Notes: generated from the sequence alone by a model not told the origin. Positions 31,876 through 44,364 are shown, counted from the first letter of the stretch. The stretch is DNA of 64,000 bases from Flaccisagitta enflata (GCA_965153355.1 OZ231126.1:100006001-100070000); one strand, 5' to 3'. Numbers and translations are program-made.

Positions 31876-33640
31876 TTAAATGACCGCTCGAAGATCGTCG
31901 CTTCGATCGCGGGAATTTCGATGTTCTCGAGTCGTCGGACGCCTGATGAAGGTTGGGGGTGGTTGTGGGGACGTCTGGGGATGTCGTGGTCGATTCTCAG
32001 ACGATTCAGTTAGGAACGACGGCCGTAGCAGCTCGTTGAAGTCGTTCGTCGACGGCGGACGTCGACGAGAAGATTGAGCGATGTTGGACCGGTTTGGAGG
32101 CTTCCAGCTGATGTGGTTGACTTGGATGGGGTCGTTGACGGTTGCTGGCGTTTTTGTACAGCCTCGTGGACGTCCCTGGGGTCGTGGACATGGAAATGAA
32201 GGGGAATAAACGGAACAAAGAGTTTAAATGTACAATCGAGTTCGAGGGTTGTCAAAGGGTTGTAGTGATCTTGTTGTGTAATGTTAGTTCACTCGCTCGG
32301 CTCACCCTTTGGGGAGGGTGGTGGCTTGTGCACCGAACCCCCTTTCTGGCAGATCTCCACCGTCTCTGGCGGGCTCAGCGCTCGCCCTAGACAGCCTGGG
32401 CTACAGGCCGAGTCTCGGGGCTCCTTGGGCTGAAAGGCTCAATCTCGATGTCTTCGATGTATCGGCCCCAGGTGTACTTGTCTGGGCACTCAGACTTCCA
32501 CCCGGGGGGATCTGAAGGTTGGGAGAATTATTGATTCATTGTGTTGTCCGACAAACGCATTTGCTGCTGTCCATGCAATTGGCGTTAATCTGTTCCTTCA
32601 TCAAATCAGACGCCAAAGTTGTGCATTCACTGCATCTGCATGGAATTCACTGGTTGAGTTTCGTTACTACTACCTTCGTAAAAAAAAAAATTTTTTTTGA
32701 AAAAAAAACTCTTATGCGTTTGCGGAGCAAATGCTTCTATAAGCAAGATCTACGAAAGCGTCAGTGATCGTCATGGAGACTTTTTGTTTACAAACAAGGT
32801 GATTCAGCTTGTGATTGATCCAAAGAGATTCTTTACTATATGAGAATAATTACATGATCAGCCTCAGTAGGAACCACGCAAACTTCAGCTGTCATTTGTT
32901 ACCAGATGGCTCAAACTAGCAGTCTGAAACTTACGCTGTAAACAAGAGATGTCGTAATCTTGCTTTTTACAGCTTCATTTTTACCTCGTTGCTTTTACAG
33001 TGAAACTCAGTTATTCCATACTGTTGAATGATTCTTTACTGTACATGATTGGTAATCGACACTTACATGACATCTGTCACAAAAAAAATGTTTCCAACCT
33101 AACCCGTGGCTTATAAAGGATATTTTTTCGTATAAACACCAAAAAAAACATATTTGATCCTGGATTGACTTTTGACACAACTTGAACGTACCCTCACATC
33201 CTTATTAACATTTATTGGTAATGCTACATAATGACATTCACTCCTTAAAGAAATCAAGACCAAAAAAATTATGATTTTAAAACTTATTACCAACTAAAAT
33301 AGCTAAATATAACTTATTACCTACTGAAATAGCTAAATATAACAGTTTAGTGTAACTGAAAATAAAATTTTATCTTCGTTTGCACCCCAACTTATGTTAC
33401 CCTTGCTACCGAATCAAATTGATACTGAATTGCTGTTACATTACAAGATCTTATATGACTCATTATATACACTATATACACTAAAAACTAATAGTTTATC
33501 TTTAGGATCTTACATGCTACAACTTGAAGGTTCGAAATTTCCTAAGAAATCATTGCTGACACTCAGGTTTGAATAGGATTATTCTACCTTGGAACTTGAG
33601 TTCTCCAGGTTTGAACAAGAGACTTTATGAGAGAAAGAGA
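31876..33640. other. GC-rich block then AT-rich non-coding DNA
   Basis: 31876-32520 is CpG-rich and continuous in composition with the 184-bp repeat. 32290-32515 holds a GC-rich segment (CTCGCTCGGCTCACCC to CCACCCGGGG) whose nature I cannot name. From 32680 (an A-run facing a T-run) the DNA is AT-rich with no gene seen. Confidence 0.4.
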
Positions 33641-33765
33641 ACAAGGCTGGATGCATGGCCAATACCAGTCGCGGACGGGTGGGCAGGGGCAGATGAGCAC
33701 GTTTTTGCGTTTTTTCAACTCTGACCCTCGACGGACCGACGGACCACACCTCTTACAAAGTCGAG
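33641..33765 (+). mobile_element. Hairpin-ended element, subfamily A, tail eroded
   Basis: AACAAGGCTGGATGCATGGC head, AGTCGCGGACGGGTGGGCAG, a GACGGACC core, and AAAGTCGAGAGAGAG in place of the tail palindrome. Confidence 0.7.
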
Positions 33766-33904
33766 AGAGAGAGCACATAAACTCTTTTTCGCTTGATTTT
33801 CGACTTAAGTTGAGCGCATGTTCGTTGGACAGATGACAACGCGAAACATGAATGCCGCTAAATCGACTGAAATATGTTGTGGTTTTACGCACCGCGCAAT
33901 TCAC

Positions 33905-34171
33905 GAGCGCCTTATTGTTTGTGAATCACAAGTGTTTTTAAATCACGAACATTGAAAATTCATGAGGGTTAAAAAATCACAAACGTTTGTAAATCACGAA
34001 GGTTTGTAAATCACGACCGTTCATAAATCACGAAAGTTGGTAAATCACGAACGTTCATAAATTACGAACGTTCGAAAATGATAAACGTTTGTCAAAAACA
34101 AAATCATTTAGACAATCTTGATATTTAGTTTGTCAAAAACAAAATCATTTAGACAATCTTGATATTTAGTT
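33905..34171. repeat. ~19-bp minisatellite and 41-bp tandem duplication
   Basis: TAAATCACGAACGTT-type units repeat about nine times (33905-34095), several with palindromic AACGTT centres. They are followed by two exact copies of a 41-bp unit starting TTGTCAAAAACAAAATC (34090-34171). Confidence 0.75.
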
Positions 34172-34335
34172 GCGTGCTACACGACTACACCCTGCTTTGT
34201 CCGTCGGTTGGTTGGTCGGTAGGTCGGTTGGTCGGTCAGTCAGTCAGTCATGAAACTAAAGAGGTTTAAAGTGTGTAAAAGCTTGCATAAGAGGAGTGCA
34301 AATGAGGACATGAGAAAGCGATTAAATGTTTAACT

Positions 34336-34540
34336 AACAAGGCCGGATACACGGGCCAAGACGGGGCGCCGGGCGTTATTATTTCTTAGACCTATCCCTA
34401 GCTCCATCAGACCTATCCCTAGCTCTATCAGACCTATCCCTAGCTCTATCAGGCCTATCCCGAGCTCTATCAGACCTATCCCGAGTTCTATCAGACCTAT
34501 CCCGAGTTCCATCAGACCTATCCCCAGACCTGTCAGTAGC
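34336..34540 (+). mobile_element. Hairpin-ended element, subfamily C with 21-bp minisatellite core
   Basis: The head AACAAGGCCGGATACACGGG is followed by CAAGACGGGGCGCCGGGCG and about seven copies of a 21-bp unit, CCTATCCCTAGCTCTATCAGA. No tail palindrome is present. An element tail in minus orientation lies just upstream at 34168-34250 (GTTGCGTGCTACACGACT, GTCGGTTG repeats). Confidence 0.7.
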
Positions 34541-36218
34541 CGATCAATATAATGAATGAAATGACGAGTATCATCAATGATGAACGAAATGAGTTTTCAA
34601 TTGATTTCAAAAATTTTTAGCGACTTTTCACTCGAGCATTTTTTTCTTATGATTTTTGTAGTATTATGTGCTCATACCTTATTTGGGGTATTAAGATGAT
34701 TTCTTGAAGGTGTTAGCCCTGTGTCCTTGTGGGTACATACATGTAATACTTTTTTAGTTTTCGAATGCAGAACCGGCGATGCAAGCGTAACATCAAGAAA
34801 TCGATTATTCTAATATGAATCATTAATTTTTTAGATTTTTCTTAATACATACACATAATCATATTCATTACGCCATGAGCTTTCGAACGATATGCTGCAC
34901 TATATATTTTGTTAGAAAAGAAAACAATTCATGAACTATTGAATTTTTTGCTCGACTAACTTTATCGGCTGCAGCGCGTAAACCTTTTTGCGCGCAGGAA
35001 AATCAACCACCGCGAAGCAGCCATTTTTTCTAAAACAAACTTAACAAATGTACGCATGGTAGAAGGTGAGCGCATTGACCGATTTTGATGAAATTTGAGA
35101 TATAGGCCCTTCTTGGTCTCCTCTTTCATATATATTTGAAACTCTCAGATGCACGCATAATGCGATCCGTTTCCACTTTGTCAAAGTTGAGGCTCATTTA
35201 GAAAGTTTCCTGCGATAACGTTAACCATTTTTCTCCCGGTTTTTTATCATTTCTTGATATTATACGATGTAATCTGACATGCTTTAGCATATTTCGCATT
35301 GATTTTAGCTAATTGCTTGCCAATCACGACTTTTTATCTTATATCTAAGCGATCTTCGGCGCAGAAAATTCGCGTTTTTCAACGATTTATTTACACAGCC
35401 TGGCTGAGCGTCGTGACCGGTCGCTACTACAAGTTGTAAGGCATATTTGGCTAAAACGAACTGTTTTTCATGTTCTGAGATAAACTGTTTTTCTTTGGAT
35501 TGCTCTTATTTCTAAATGATTTGACCTATAAATACCAGGTTGGTCTCAAATGAAAGATAATTTGAAGTAGTTTTAGAAAATAAAAAGAAAGAAACCTTTT
35601 TGGAAACACGTGCTATAAAAAACATGAAAGAAATGGGATCATTTTCAAAAATTTAACAAAAATACCTGCCTATATGTAATGATTTGTATACAAAACATCA
35701 AATCAGTGCTTACTTTTCAAAAACCTTAAAACTAGATCAAATCATCTTTCATTTGAGACCAATCTGGCATCTGTAGCTCAAACCGTTTAGAAATGAGAAC
35801 AATTTAAAGGTAACCAGACCATCTGTTAAATTTTCCCAAATTTTGACAATTTGTCAAGTTGGTCCTGTAGTTCATTTTTTCACGAGAGAATCAAATTTTT
35901 CTAAGTAAATCCTTTGATTGATATGTTATAAAATGTATTTTCATAGTCTTTTAGGATCTTTTTTCAGAATTCAATTATTTCAATTACTTAAAGAATTATG
36001 TCGTCATGAAATGTTACAAACAAAAACAATCATACTGTATTAAAAGATTCCAAATGGTTAATTTTCAGTCTATTTTGGAGGTCCGTCACATTTTTTTTTA
36101 GGAAACACAATTATTTATAGTTCGCCTAACTTTGCCATATGGCTATAAGGCCCAAATTAGTCATACTTGACAACCATGAAAGGCGTTTGGCTCATACCTC
36201 ATGTACATTTTTGTACAC
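34541..36218. other. AT-rich non-coding DNA with a short inverted repeat
   Basis: An inverted repeat pairs about 35490-35600 with about 35700-35815 (TCTCAAATGAAAGAT against ATCTTTCATTTGAGA). This resembles a small MITE core also seen near 51880-51930 and 52250. No gene was seen. Confidence 0.5.
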
Positions 36219-36410
36219 TGTGTTGATATGATGACCTTTGAGAAATTTCATGTTTATTTCCCATGAATTTTGACGATTGTTTTTTTGTATCTCCTCAGCC
36301 TCTGCTTCGAATTTTACGAAATTTTAGGTGAAGAAACTACTTAAAATAATCTTTCAAACGGTTCCAACTCCAATCTTGTGCATCTCATACTTTAAGTGCA
36401 ATGATTTTTT
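36219..36410 (+). repeat. Dispersed repeat, copy 2 (of 26085-26375)
   Basis: GTACACTGTGTTGATATGATG to AATGATTTTTTAAG, in direct orientation relative to copy 1. Confidence 0.7.
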
Positions 36411-36599
36411 AAGGATTAAAAAATATCGATGGTTTTTAGCAAAAGATAGCCCTTGTCTCGGGTCATTTGTTTCTGTTCGAAGCATCAAAATATCCTAATG
36501 AAGAGTAATGGAGACCTGAAACACGCATTTTATAACTTTATAAACCTACTAGAATGAAAAAAAGAATATAAATTGATACAGCAAAGTTGGTCGTACACT

Positions 36600-36708
36600 T
36601 GATATGAACCCACTGTGGTGGGCAGGGGCGGAAATGGGCGTTCTCACACTTTTGGACTTGTGCACACCAACGGAAGGAAGGACGGACGGACGGACGGACG
36701 GACGGACG

Positions 36709-36755
<47 letters not shown>

Positions 36756-36862
36756 GGACGGACGGACGGACGGACGGACGGACGGACAGACGGACAGACG
36801 GATGGATGGATGGACGGACGGACGAACAAAGGCTCTTATAGAGTTGCGTGTCCGCAACTAAA
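36600..36862 (+). mobile_element. Hairpin-ended element, subfamily A, with expanded (GACG/GACA)n core
   Basis: The head proper is eroded, but GGTGGGCAGGGGCGGAAATG and CTCACACTTTTGGACTTG of subfamily A are followed by about 160 bp of GACG and GACA tetramers, then GGCTCTTATAGAGTTGCGTG and TCCGCAACT plus A5. The tail palindrome is the AGTTGCG/CGCAACT version. Normal copies have only 5-15 such tetramers. Confidence 0.85.
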
Positions 36863-37124
36863 AATCAATTTGAATTTTTCTTAAACATATCTTTAAAAAA
36901 TCAAAATGTGAAAAATATTTGTTGTAGAGCATTCTGATTGGCGCCAAATGAAAGAGAATTATCAAATCTACTTACCTTATCAATTTCTTTTTATGGCTCA
37001 TTCGCTCAATCGAGAACCGAAACTTTCATATAAGAAAATGAAAACCATGTGTCTCTGGAATATGTCAAAAAGTCGAAGAATGACTTCAACTTTTTTCCTG
37101 ATTAGAGGCAAGAATTGAGAATTA

Positions 37125-37499
37125 TGTTTTGTCTACTGACTGATTGAGTCAGTTTCTTACCTCAAAATATTCTTCAGGACTATTGCTACAGTCAGCTATA
37201 AAGGTGTAGGACTGATGGCACATAAATCACAATAAAATTGGTTTGTTACCTTAAAATATTCTGTAGGATTATTGCTACAGTGAGCTGTAAAGCTGTAGGA
37301 CTGTTGGTGCACAACCCATTAAGCAGTAGGACAAATGACACCTAGGACTATTGACTTGTAGGATTACTGGGTAGTAGGACTGTTGAAACGTAGGACTACT
37401 GCATAGTAGGACTATTGAAACGTAGGACTGTTGAGGCGTAGGATTAACAAGCGTAGGACTAGAGGACCCTCCCCAGACAAAAAGTCAGTGGACAAAACA
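37125..37499. mobile_element. TA-flanked MITE (375 bp)
   Basis: The TIR TGTTTTGTCTACTGACT pairs with AGTCAGTGGACAAAACA, and TA dinucleotides flank both ends (37123-37124 and 37500-37501). The interior carries GTAGGACTATTG-type tandem repeats. Solo ends lie near 27463 and 40809. The TA target suggests Tc1/mariner-type mobilisation. Confidence 0.75.
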
Positions 37500-37501
37500 T
37501 A

Positions 37502-38033
37502 GTAGGTAACTATATATTACCATTAACATTGATCCAACTTACTATTAATAAACAAAATCTTATATGCAATAACTGGTGATTGAAATTACAACTGGCTGTA
37601 ATATTACAAATTGGAGCATTACAGCTGGCTGTAATTCAAAGAATCAATTCTTGCAACCAATGTATTGTTCATTACAGCCGGCTGTAATTTCAACGTAGCA
37701 CGCGAATAAAAACTGATTGTTGCATACAATGTTTTTTTTATAACCAGTTAGTTAGATCAATTTCAATTTCAATTTCAAACAGTTTATTTCCCCAAGAAGG
37801 TGGCAATGGTTACAAAAATGTAAATAAATTACGAGGGGGAGGACCGTGCTTAGGCCCCTTACGTCTACTACAATTTAAATTGATCTTTTGTTGATTTGCT
37901 TGCGACCGGCCTGCTCTCGTTGGCCCTCTTATCATAGTTGCTCAGTTGGAATAAATAAGTATTTAACTACAAGTCATTAACAAGAAAAAAAGAGAGAATA
38001 ATGAAACGTACGAGTACGTTAAACAGTAACAAC
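37502..38033. repeat. Region with ATTACAGCYGGCTGTAAT palindromes
   Basis: The palindrome ATTACAGCYGGCTGTAAT or a close variant occurs near 37590, 37615 and 37671 (also near 27863). After a TTTCAA repeat at 37757, the rest is unique sequence with no gene. Confidence 0.55.
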
Positions 38034-38174
38034 AAAAAGCTAGTGTAAATATATAATACAGTATGGTACAATTACCATGTAACAACAGTGGTGGGACGGA
38101 GAAAAAAAAGAAAGAAACAGTATTTTTATCTTAGTCATAAAAGTCAACAGGCATGAATATTGTTTACAATTATG
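38034..38174 (+). repeat. Left copy of 137-141-bp direct repeat
   Basis: AAAAAGCTAGTGTAAATATA to TTTACAATTATG matches 39835-39971 with about three substitutions and one 4-bp indel. The two copies bracket the satellite-like insertion. Confidence 0.85.
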
Positions 38175-39834
38175 CCTGCTGACTTATATGATTACCTAGA
38201 CTACCATGATTACCACATCATCATAATCAAACAAGACCATAAGTACCAAGACCTGTGATTACCCATAATTACATATGGACCAATAATTACCTAGAATGAG
38301 GTATGATAACCCACAATTACCGGCAATTAACTCTAACAACATAATGATCTATAATAACTTATAATGACCTATGATTACCCATAGTTACCTATAATTACCT
38401 ATAATACCATAATGACCTATAAGTACCTATAAAGACCTATGATTACCTATTATCACATATGGACTAATAATTACCTATTATGACCCATGATTACCCATAA
38501 CTACCCATAACTACCTTTATTAACATAATGACCTTTAATGACCTATGATTACCTATAATTAACTGTAATTGCATAATAATTATAATTACCTAATACCACC
38601 TATGATTAGCTATAATCACCAAAATTGAATTTGACCTAAGTACAACTTTATAATTGTCTATTTATATATAATTACCTATAATGACCCATATCATCATAAT
38701 GTCGTGCACATACAATGACCTATAATTACCTTAATGACTTAGATTACCTATGATTACCTATAATTTCATAATGACCTATGATTACCTACACTAACAAATA
38801 ATTTATACCACTCATTGCTGCAGAAATACATCAATAATGACCTATAATGACCCAGAATAATTTATTATGACTTTAAATGACCTATAATGTAATTTTATAA
38901 TTATATAATGACCTATATAACTTGTAATTACCTATAATTACTGGCTAATCACCAAATACTTCATGATTACATACACTGAATTTATGACTACTAATAACAA
39001 TCTCACTGTACATAACTAATTACCTATAATGACCTGTAATTACCTGTAATTACATAATGACCTATAATTACCTATATCGATTTCAATAATGACCTATGAT
39101 TACCTATAATGACCTATATTACCTAAAATTTATGAGTAATTTTAATGACCCAGATATCATCATGAATACTAAAATTAAATGACCTATAATTATGTAAATA
39201 AAAAGTGAAACGATTAAATTGACTAAAATGACTAAAATGACTGAGAATGAGTTAGAATGACTAAAATGACTTAAATGAAGTATAATGACTTATAATGACA
39301 TAAAATGACTGAATGACTTAAAATGATGAAAAGGATTATATTGACAAAAATAACAATAATGACTTAAAATGACTTGGAATGACTTAAAATGCCTAAGGAT
39401 CACTTAAATGATTTAAAATCTCACCAAAAATGACTTAAAAATAACTTAAAATGACATAAATGACTTAAAATGATGAAAAGGACTATATTGACTAAATGAC
39501 AATATCTATTTAAAATGACTTGGAATGACTTAAATGCCTTAAAATCACTTGAAATGACTTAAAATCACTTTAAATGACTTAAAATAACTTTAAATGACAT
39601 AGAATGACTTAATATGATAAAAGACTGTATTGAACAAAATGACAATAATCACTTAAAGTGCAATTTAATGACTTAGAATGACTTAAAATGACTTAGGATG
39701 ACTGACACTAAAAATGACTAAAAATGACTTAAGTAAATAAAATTAATAAAAAAGTAAAGTGCACTGTCCAACAACCGACTCCTGACCAAACCCACCACGG
39801 ACAAAGCGGGTTGTAGAGTCGCGTGCACGCGACT
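38175..39834 (+). mobile_element. Satellite-like insertion ending in a hairpin-element tail
   Basis: About 1 kb of TGACCTATAATTACCTA-type repeats passes into about 500 bp of AATGACTTAA decamers, then into a subfamily B 3-prime part (AAAGTAAAGTGCACTG, GCGGGTTGTAGAGTCGCG) and the tail AGTCGCGTGCACGCGACT. No AACAAGG head is found at the left end. It is a large relative of the element at 10315-10704. Confidence 0.7.
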
Positions 39835-39971
39835 AAAAAGCTAGTGTAAATATATAATACAGTATGGTGCAATTACCATGTAACAACAGTGGTGGGACGG
39901 AGAAAAAAGAGAAACAGTATTTTTATCTTTGTCATAAAAGTCAACAGGCATGAATATTGTTTACAATTATG
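39835..39971 (+). repeat. Right copy of 137-141-bp direct repeat
   Basis: It begins exactly at the A-run after the tail palindrome and matches 38034-38174. Confidence 0.85.
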
Positions 39972-40847
39972 TTTTTTTCTCTTTTTTTTAGGGGGTTGGG
40001 GGAAAAACAGTTCCGATATCCAGTGTAAAGATTCCAAGATGTAGGATGTGATTATGCCGCCAAAGGAAAATCCCCACTCCTCGGCGGAGGATAGAAAGCC
40101 ATTTTGTAAAGATTGGAATCCTTACTAACCGATGACAATTTTACCAATTTATTATTACATACAAGTAATTAAGTAATAAATAGAAGAAGAGTTGAACTAT
40201 GTAAGGAAAGTTACCGATGCCAAAAGGCGGTGCTGCTCTGGACATATACATGTACATGTACATTGCAGCTAGTCTGTCCGAAGACGCCCATCTCAGGTGA
40301 TAAAAAAACTCTGGGTGCTACGTGTGACTATAGAGATGAGGGATGATCTGATAACCCATGGACCGAGGCCCAGGGGTCGTCGGATTTTGAAAGAGGAGAG
40401 AGGAAGATTTTAAAGCGAATTTTTTAGATGAGATCTTTAAAAAAAGAGGGGAAATGAGATCTTTAAAAAAAGAGGGGAAAAGGGAATCAGATTTGGATGA
40501 GTAATGACCTAGCAAACCTAACTCAGATAAAACTAACCTAGCCTAGACAAACCTGACCTAAACTTACCTGACCAATAATAGCAATGAAGAAAAGAGTCAC
40601 AAGTGATGATTTCTATCTTTGCATCTGGGATTATTACAATCGCTTTTATGGTCATATTTATTCAAGATGGATTTCTTTATGCTTCTCTTGAAATGTGTTT
40701 TTTGCTCAATTTTCCTAAGATCGAGTGGGGTATTGTTCCATAAGACTGAACCCTTATAGCTATAGCTACTAGAAGCAGCCAAAGTGAAAAGAATGGTATA
40801 TATACTTATTATGTTTTGTCCACTGACTGTATAACAACATTCCTGGA

Positions 40848-41002
40848 GGAATTTACGATAGGATAACATGAGGGTTCACGATAGGGAATTTACGATAGGA
40901 TAACATGAGGGTTCACAAGGCCCTCTTCCATTTATTTCAGTTTGGGATATTGCACGATAGGGAATTTACGATAGGATAACATGAGGGTTCACGATAGGGA
41001 AG
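40848..41002. repeat. ~37-bp tandem repeat
   Basis: GGGAATTTACGATAGGATAA followed by CATGAGGGTTCACGATA, in three to four copies, one interrupted by unrelated sequence. A separate 28-bp duplication (GAGATCTTTAAAAAAAGAGG) lies at 40430-40480. Confidence 0.75.
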
Positions 41003-41511
41003 AAAGCCTTGCACTGCTGTTTTTTTTTCGCAAATGAATGGTCCGTCCGCCACCTCCAACAGTCTTAGACACACAAATCAGAACTAATAAGTGACGCAGC
41101 GTCACAACATTATTGCGGCCGGGTGGGCAGGGACATCCAACGCCCGTCCACACCTACCGCCAAATCCCACACACATACATGCACAACTGCTGAATCTAAA
41201 ATTTCAACTTAAGTGTTATGAACCAAAAGACCGACGGACCAACAGATGGACGAAGCCTCTCTTAGAGTTTACATCTTTCGCGCTCTGAATAATTATTGTT
41301 TCTTTTCCTAGAATACAAGCAACTGTATTTTTTTTGGCTTTCATAACGAGGTTACCTTTCAAGATGAACGTTTTTTTTCCATGTGATGCAGGCTGGGAAA
41401 CAGCGGGGTGTAAAATCATTTCTGTTTTCGCCAGTTTTACTTTGCACTTTTCCTTTTCTTCTGCTTTCCATTTTTCTTCGCCTGAGCCTATATCTACAAT
41501 TTAGCACGGGG

Positions 41512-42657
41512 GTTCATGGCAAAAATGGTCAGAGCCTTTATGTTCAGGAGATGTGCGCACCTTTTCATGGTATAATGCACCAAAAAAATTTGGAGGTCGT
41601 CCAATGTCGGGAAGATGGCGCCGCCACCCCCCCCTGAGTAAAGAATTGGTAATGGAACAAATCTTGTTGTTTAAGGTTGTTTTGACCTCAAAATTGGGCC
41701 ACTTTGCCTTAGAAAAATGACAATAAATCCATGAGATTATAAAACTCGAGCTCAAGAGCTAACCAGTGGTGTAATCTGCATGTTTCTATCATAACCGGCC
41801 AAACCAGCCTACCACCCAACCAGCCTACCAGTCTAAAAGTGAAAAACGTGCATAATTTTGACATTTTTCAACCGATTTGGCTGAAACTTGGTATGTAGTC
41901 TCTAAATAAAGACTAACATATGAATTTGATTTATATAAAGATTTAGCATACTATCTGGCCAGACCGGCCTACCATCAGACCAGCCTACTGCACAAAAGTG
42001 AAAAACGTGCATAACTTTGGCATTTTTCAATTGATTTGGTTGAAACTTGTATCAGTCTCTGAATAGAAGGACTCAATATATGACCAATTTATAAAGATTT
42101 TAGCATGCTATCTGGCCAAACCGGACTGCCACCCAACCAGCCTACCAGCCTAAAAGTGAAAAACGTGCATAACTTTGTTATTTTTCAACTAATCAGGTTG
42201 AAACTTAGTATAAAGTCTCAAAATGGAAGGATTCAACTTATGTATTTGATTTGTTAAGATTTTAGCATGCTAACCGGCCAAACCTACTTCTCATCAACCA
42301 CAATTACCAGCCTAAAAAAAAGTGAAAAAAAACCTGCATAACTTTGGCATTTTTTAACCGATTCGGTGAAACTTGGTATGTAGTCTCTAGATAGAATGAC
42401 TCAACATATGACTTTAATTGGTAAAGATTTTGGACCAACCAACCCACCACCTTCAAAGTGATTAATGTGCATAACCAGCCCTGATTTTAGAGCGGGCCCG
42501 CAGGCCCGAGGCCCCCATTTCTGCTGTCGGGCCCACAAGTTTTTCCAACTGCGGGCCTGACGGGCCCGCTCATGTTTGGCTCTTCATTATTTATTAATGC
42601 TGAAGTGATACATTGATTTTTTTTGTTTCATTTATATTTCCTTCTCTTTTTTCTGTT

Positions 42658-42737
<80 letters not shown>

Positions 42738-43046
42738 TTTCACTTTCTTTCTCTCTCTTTTCTTTTCTATCTTTTTTTTTGTTTCTTTCTTTATTTGTAT
42801 GTTTCTTTCATTCTTTTCTCCTATTTCTCTTTTCTTTTTTTTTCTTTCTTTACTAGAAACATCAATTTTTTTTTGTTAGCAACCCTACAAGGGACGGACT
42901 CCTTTTGAACACAGGAGGACTTCCATACTTATTTGTCACTCCGTTTGTATGTTTATCCCCCTCCCTATCAGACCTCTTGGGCTTCAAATCAGGCCCCTCA
43001 GGTCGGGTTTCGCAGAACACATTTACCCTTTGAGCAACTGTTTTTT

Positions 43047-43079
<33 letters not shown>

Positions 43080-44364
43080 TTCCTTTCTTTCTGTTTTCCT
43101 TCTTTTTCTATCTTCTTCTCTCTGTCTTTCTTTTCTTACTTCCTTTCCTTCTTTCCTCTGTTTTCTATCTTTTTTCTCTTCTTTTTCCTTTCTTTCTATC
43201 TTTCTCTCTTTCTGCCTTTCTTCTTTCTTTCTTTTGACAGAACACTTGTCGGGCCCGCTGTAGTCTCTGAATGTTAGGACTCAGGGTCTGAATTCAATTT
43301 ATGAGGATTTTAGCGCACTGACTGGCCTGCCACCCAACGAACCTACCACCTTTAAAGTGATAAATATGTATAATTTGTACAACTTTTAATCAATTTGGTT
43401 AAAACTTGGTATGCAGACTCAAAATGAAATGACTCCATGTATGTATGCGACCAAAGCAGCTTACCTCTCAACCACTTCTTTGACAACGCCATTTGACAAC
43501 GCCGTTTGGCAACGCCAAATTGATTGAAAATTGTTCAAGTTCTGCACATTTATCACTTTGAAGGTGATAGGTTAGTTGGGTGGTAGGCAGGTTAGCATGC
43601 TAAAACCTTTATAAATCAAGTTCATATGTTGAGTCCTTCCATCTAGAGACTACATACCAAGTTTCAACCAAATTGGTTGAAAAAAAATGCCGAAGTAATG
43701 CAGGTTTTTCACTTTTAGGCTGGTAGGCTGGTTGGGTGGTAGGCCAGTTTGGTTGGTTACCATGCTAAAATCTTAACAAATCAAAGACATCTGTTGACTC
43801 CTTCCATTTCAAGACTATATACTAAGTTTCAATCAGATCAATTGAAAAATGCTAAAGTAAGGAACGTTTTCCACTTTTAGGCTGGTAGGCTGGTTGGGTA
43901 GCAGGCCGGTTTGGCCGGTTAGCATGCTAAAATCTTTATAAATCAAATTCATATGTTGAGTCCTTCCATTCAGAGACCACATACCAAGTTTCAACCAAAT
44001 TGGTTGAAAAATGCTAAAGCTATGCACATTTTTCACTTTAGGCTGGTAGGCTGGTTGGGTGGTAGGCTGGTTTGGCTGGTTATGATAGAAACATGCAGAT
44101 TGCACCACTGGTTAGCTCTTGAGCTCTAGTTTTATAATCTCATGGATATTTTTTCATTTTTCTAAGGCAAAGTGACCCAATTTTGAGGTCAGAACGACCT
44201 TAAACAACAAGATTTGTACCCCCACCCCCCCCCCCCCCGGCGGCGCCATCTTTCCGACATTGGACCACCTCCAAATTTTTTTTGGTGCATAATACCATAA
44301 AATGGTGTGCACATCTCCGGAACATAAAGGCTCTGACCATTTTTTGCCATGAAACCCCGTGCTA
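41512..44364. mobile_element. Foldback-like palindrome with tandem-subrepeat arms
   Basis: The outer ends TAGCACGGGG and CCCCGTGCTA open long inverted arms. About 280 bp of matching unique sequence is followed on each side by ~158-bp tandem units (AACCAGCCTACCA, GTGCATAACTTTGGCATTTT, GAAACTTGGTATGTAGTCTC), in opposite orientation left and right, meeting at about 43475. Drosophila Foldback elements have the same plan of inverted arms built of subrepeats. A hAT-like fragment with TTTC repeats interrupts the left arm (42475-43263). No target duplication or transposase is seen. Confidence 0.75.
42475..43263. mobile_element. hAT-like GC-rich element with (TTTC)n inside the palindrome
   Basis: The left end CAGCCCTGATTTTAGAGCGG and the right end GTCGGGCCCGCTG resemble the CAGGCC family (7589, 47477). 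The interior has TTTC tracts at 42658-42740 and 43040-43240. Target bases were lost at the junction, so a clean duplication cannot be shown. Confidence 0.5.
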
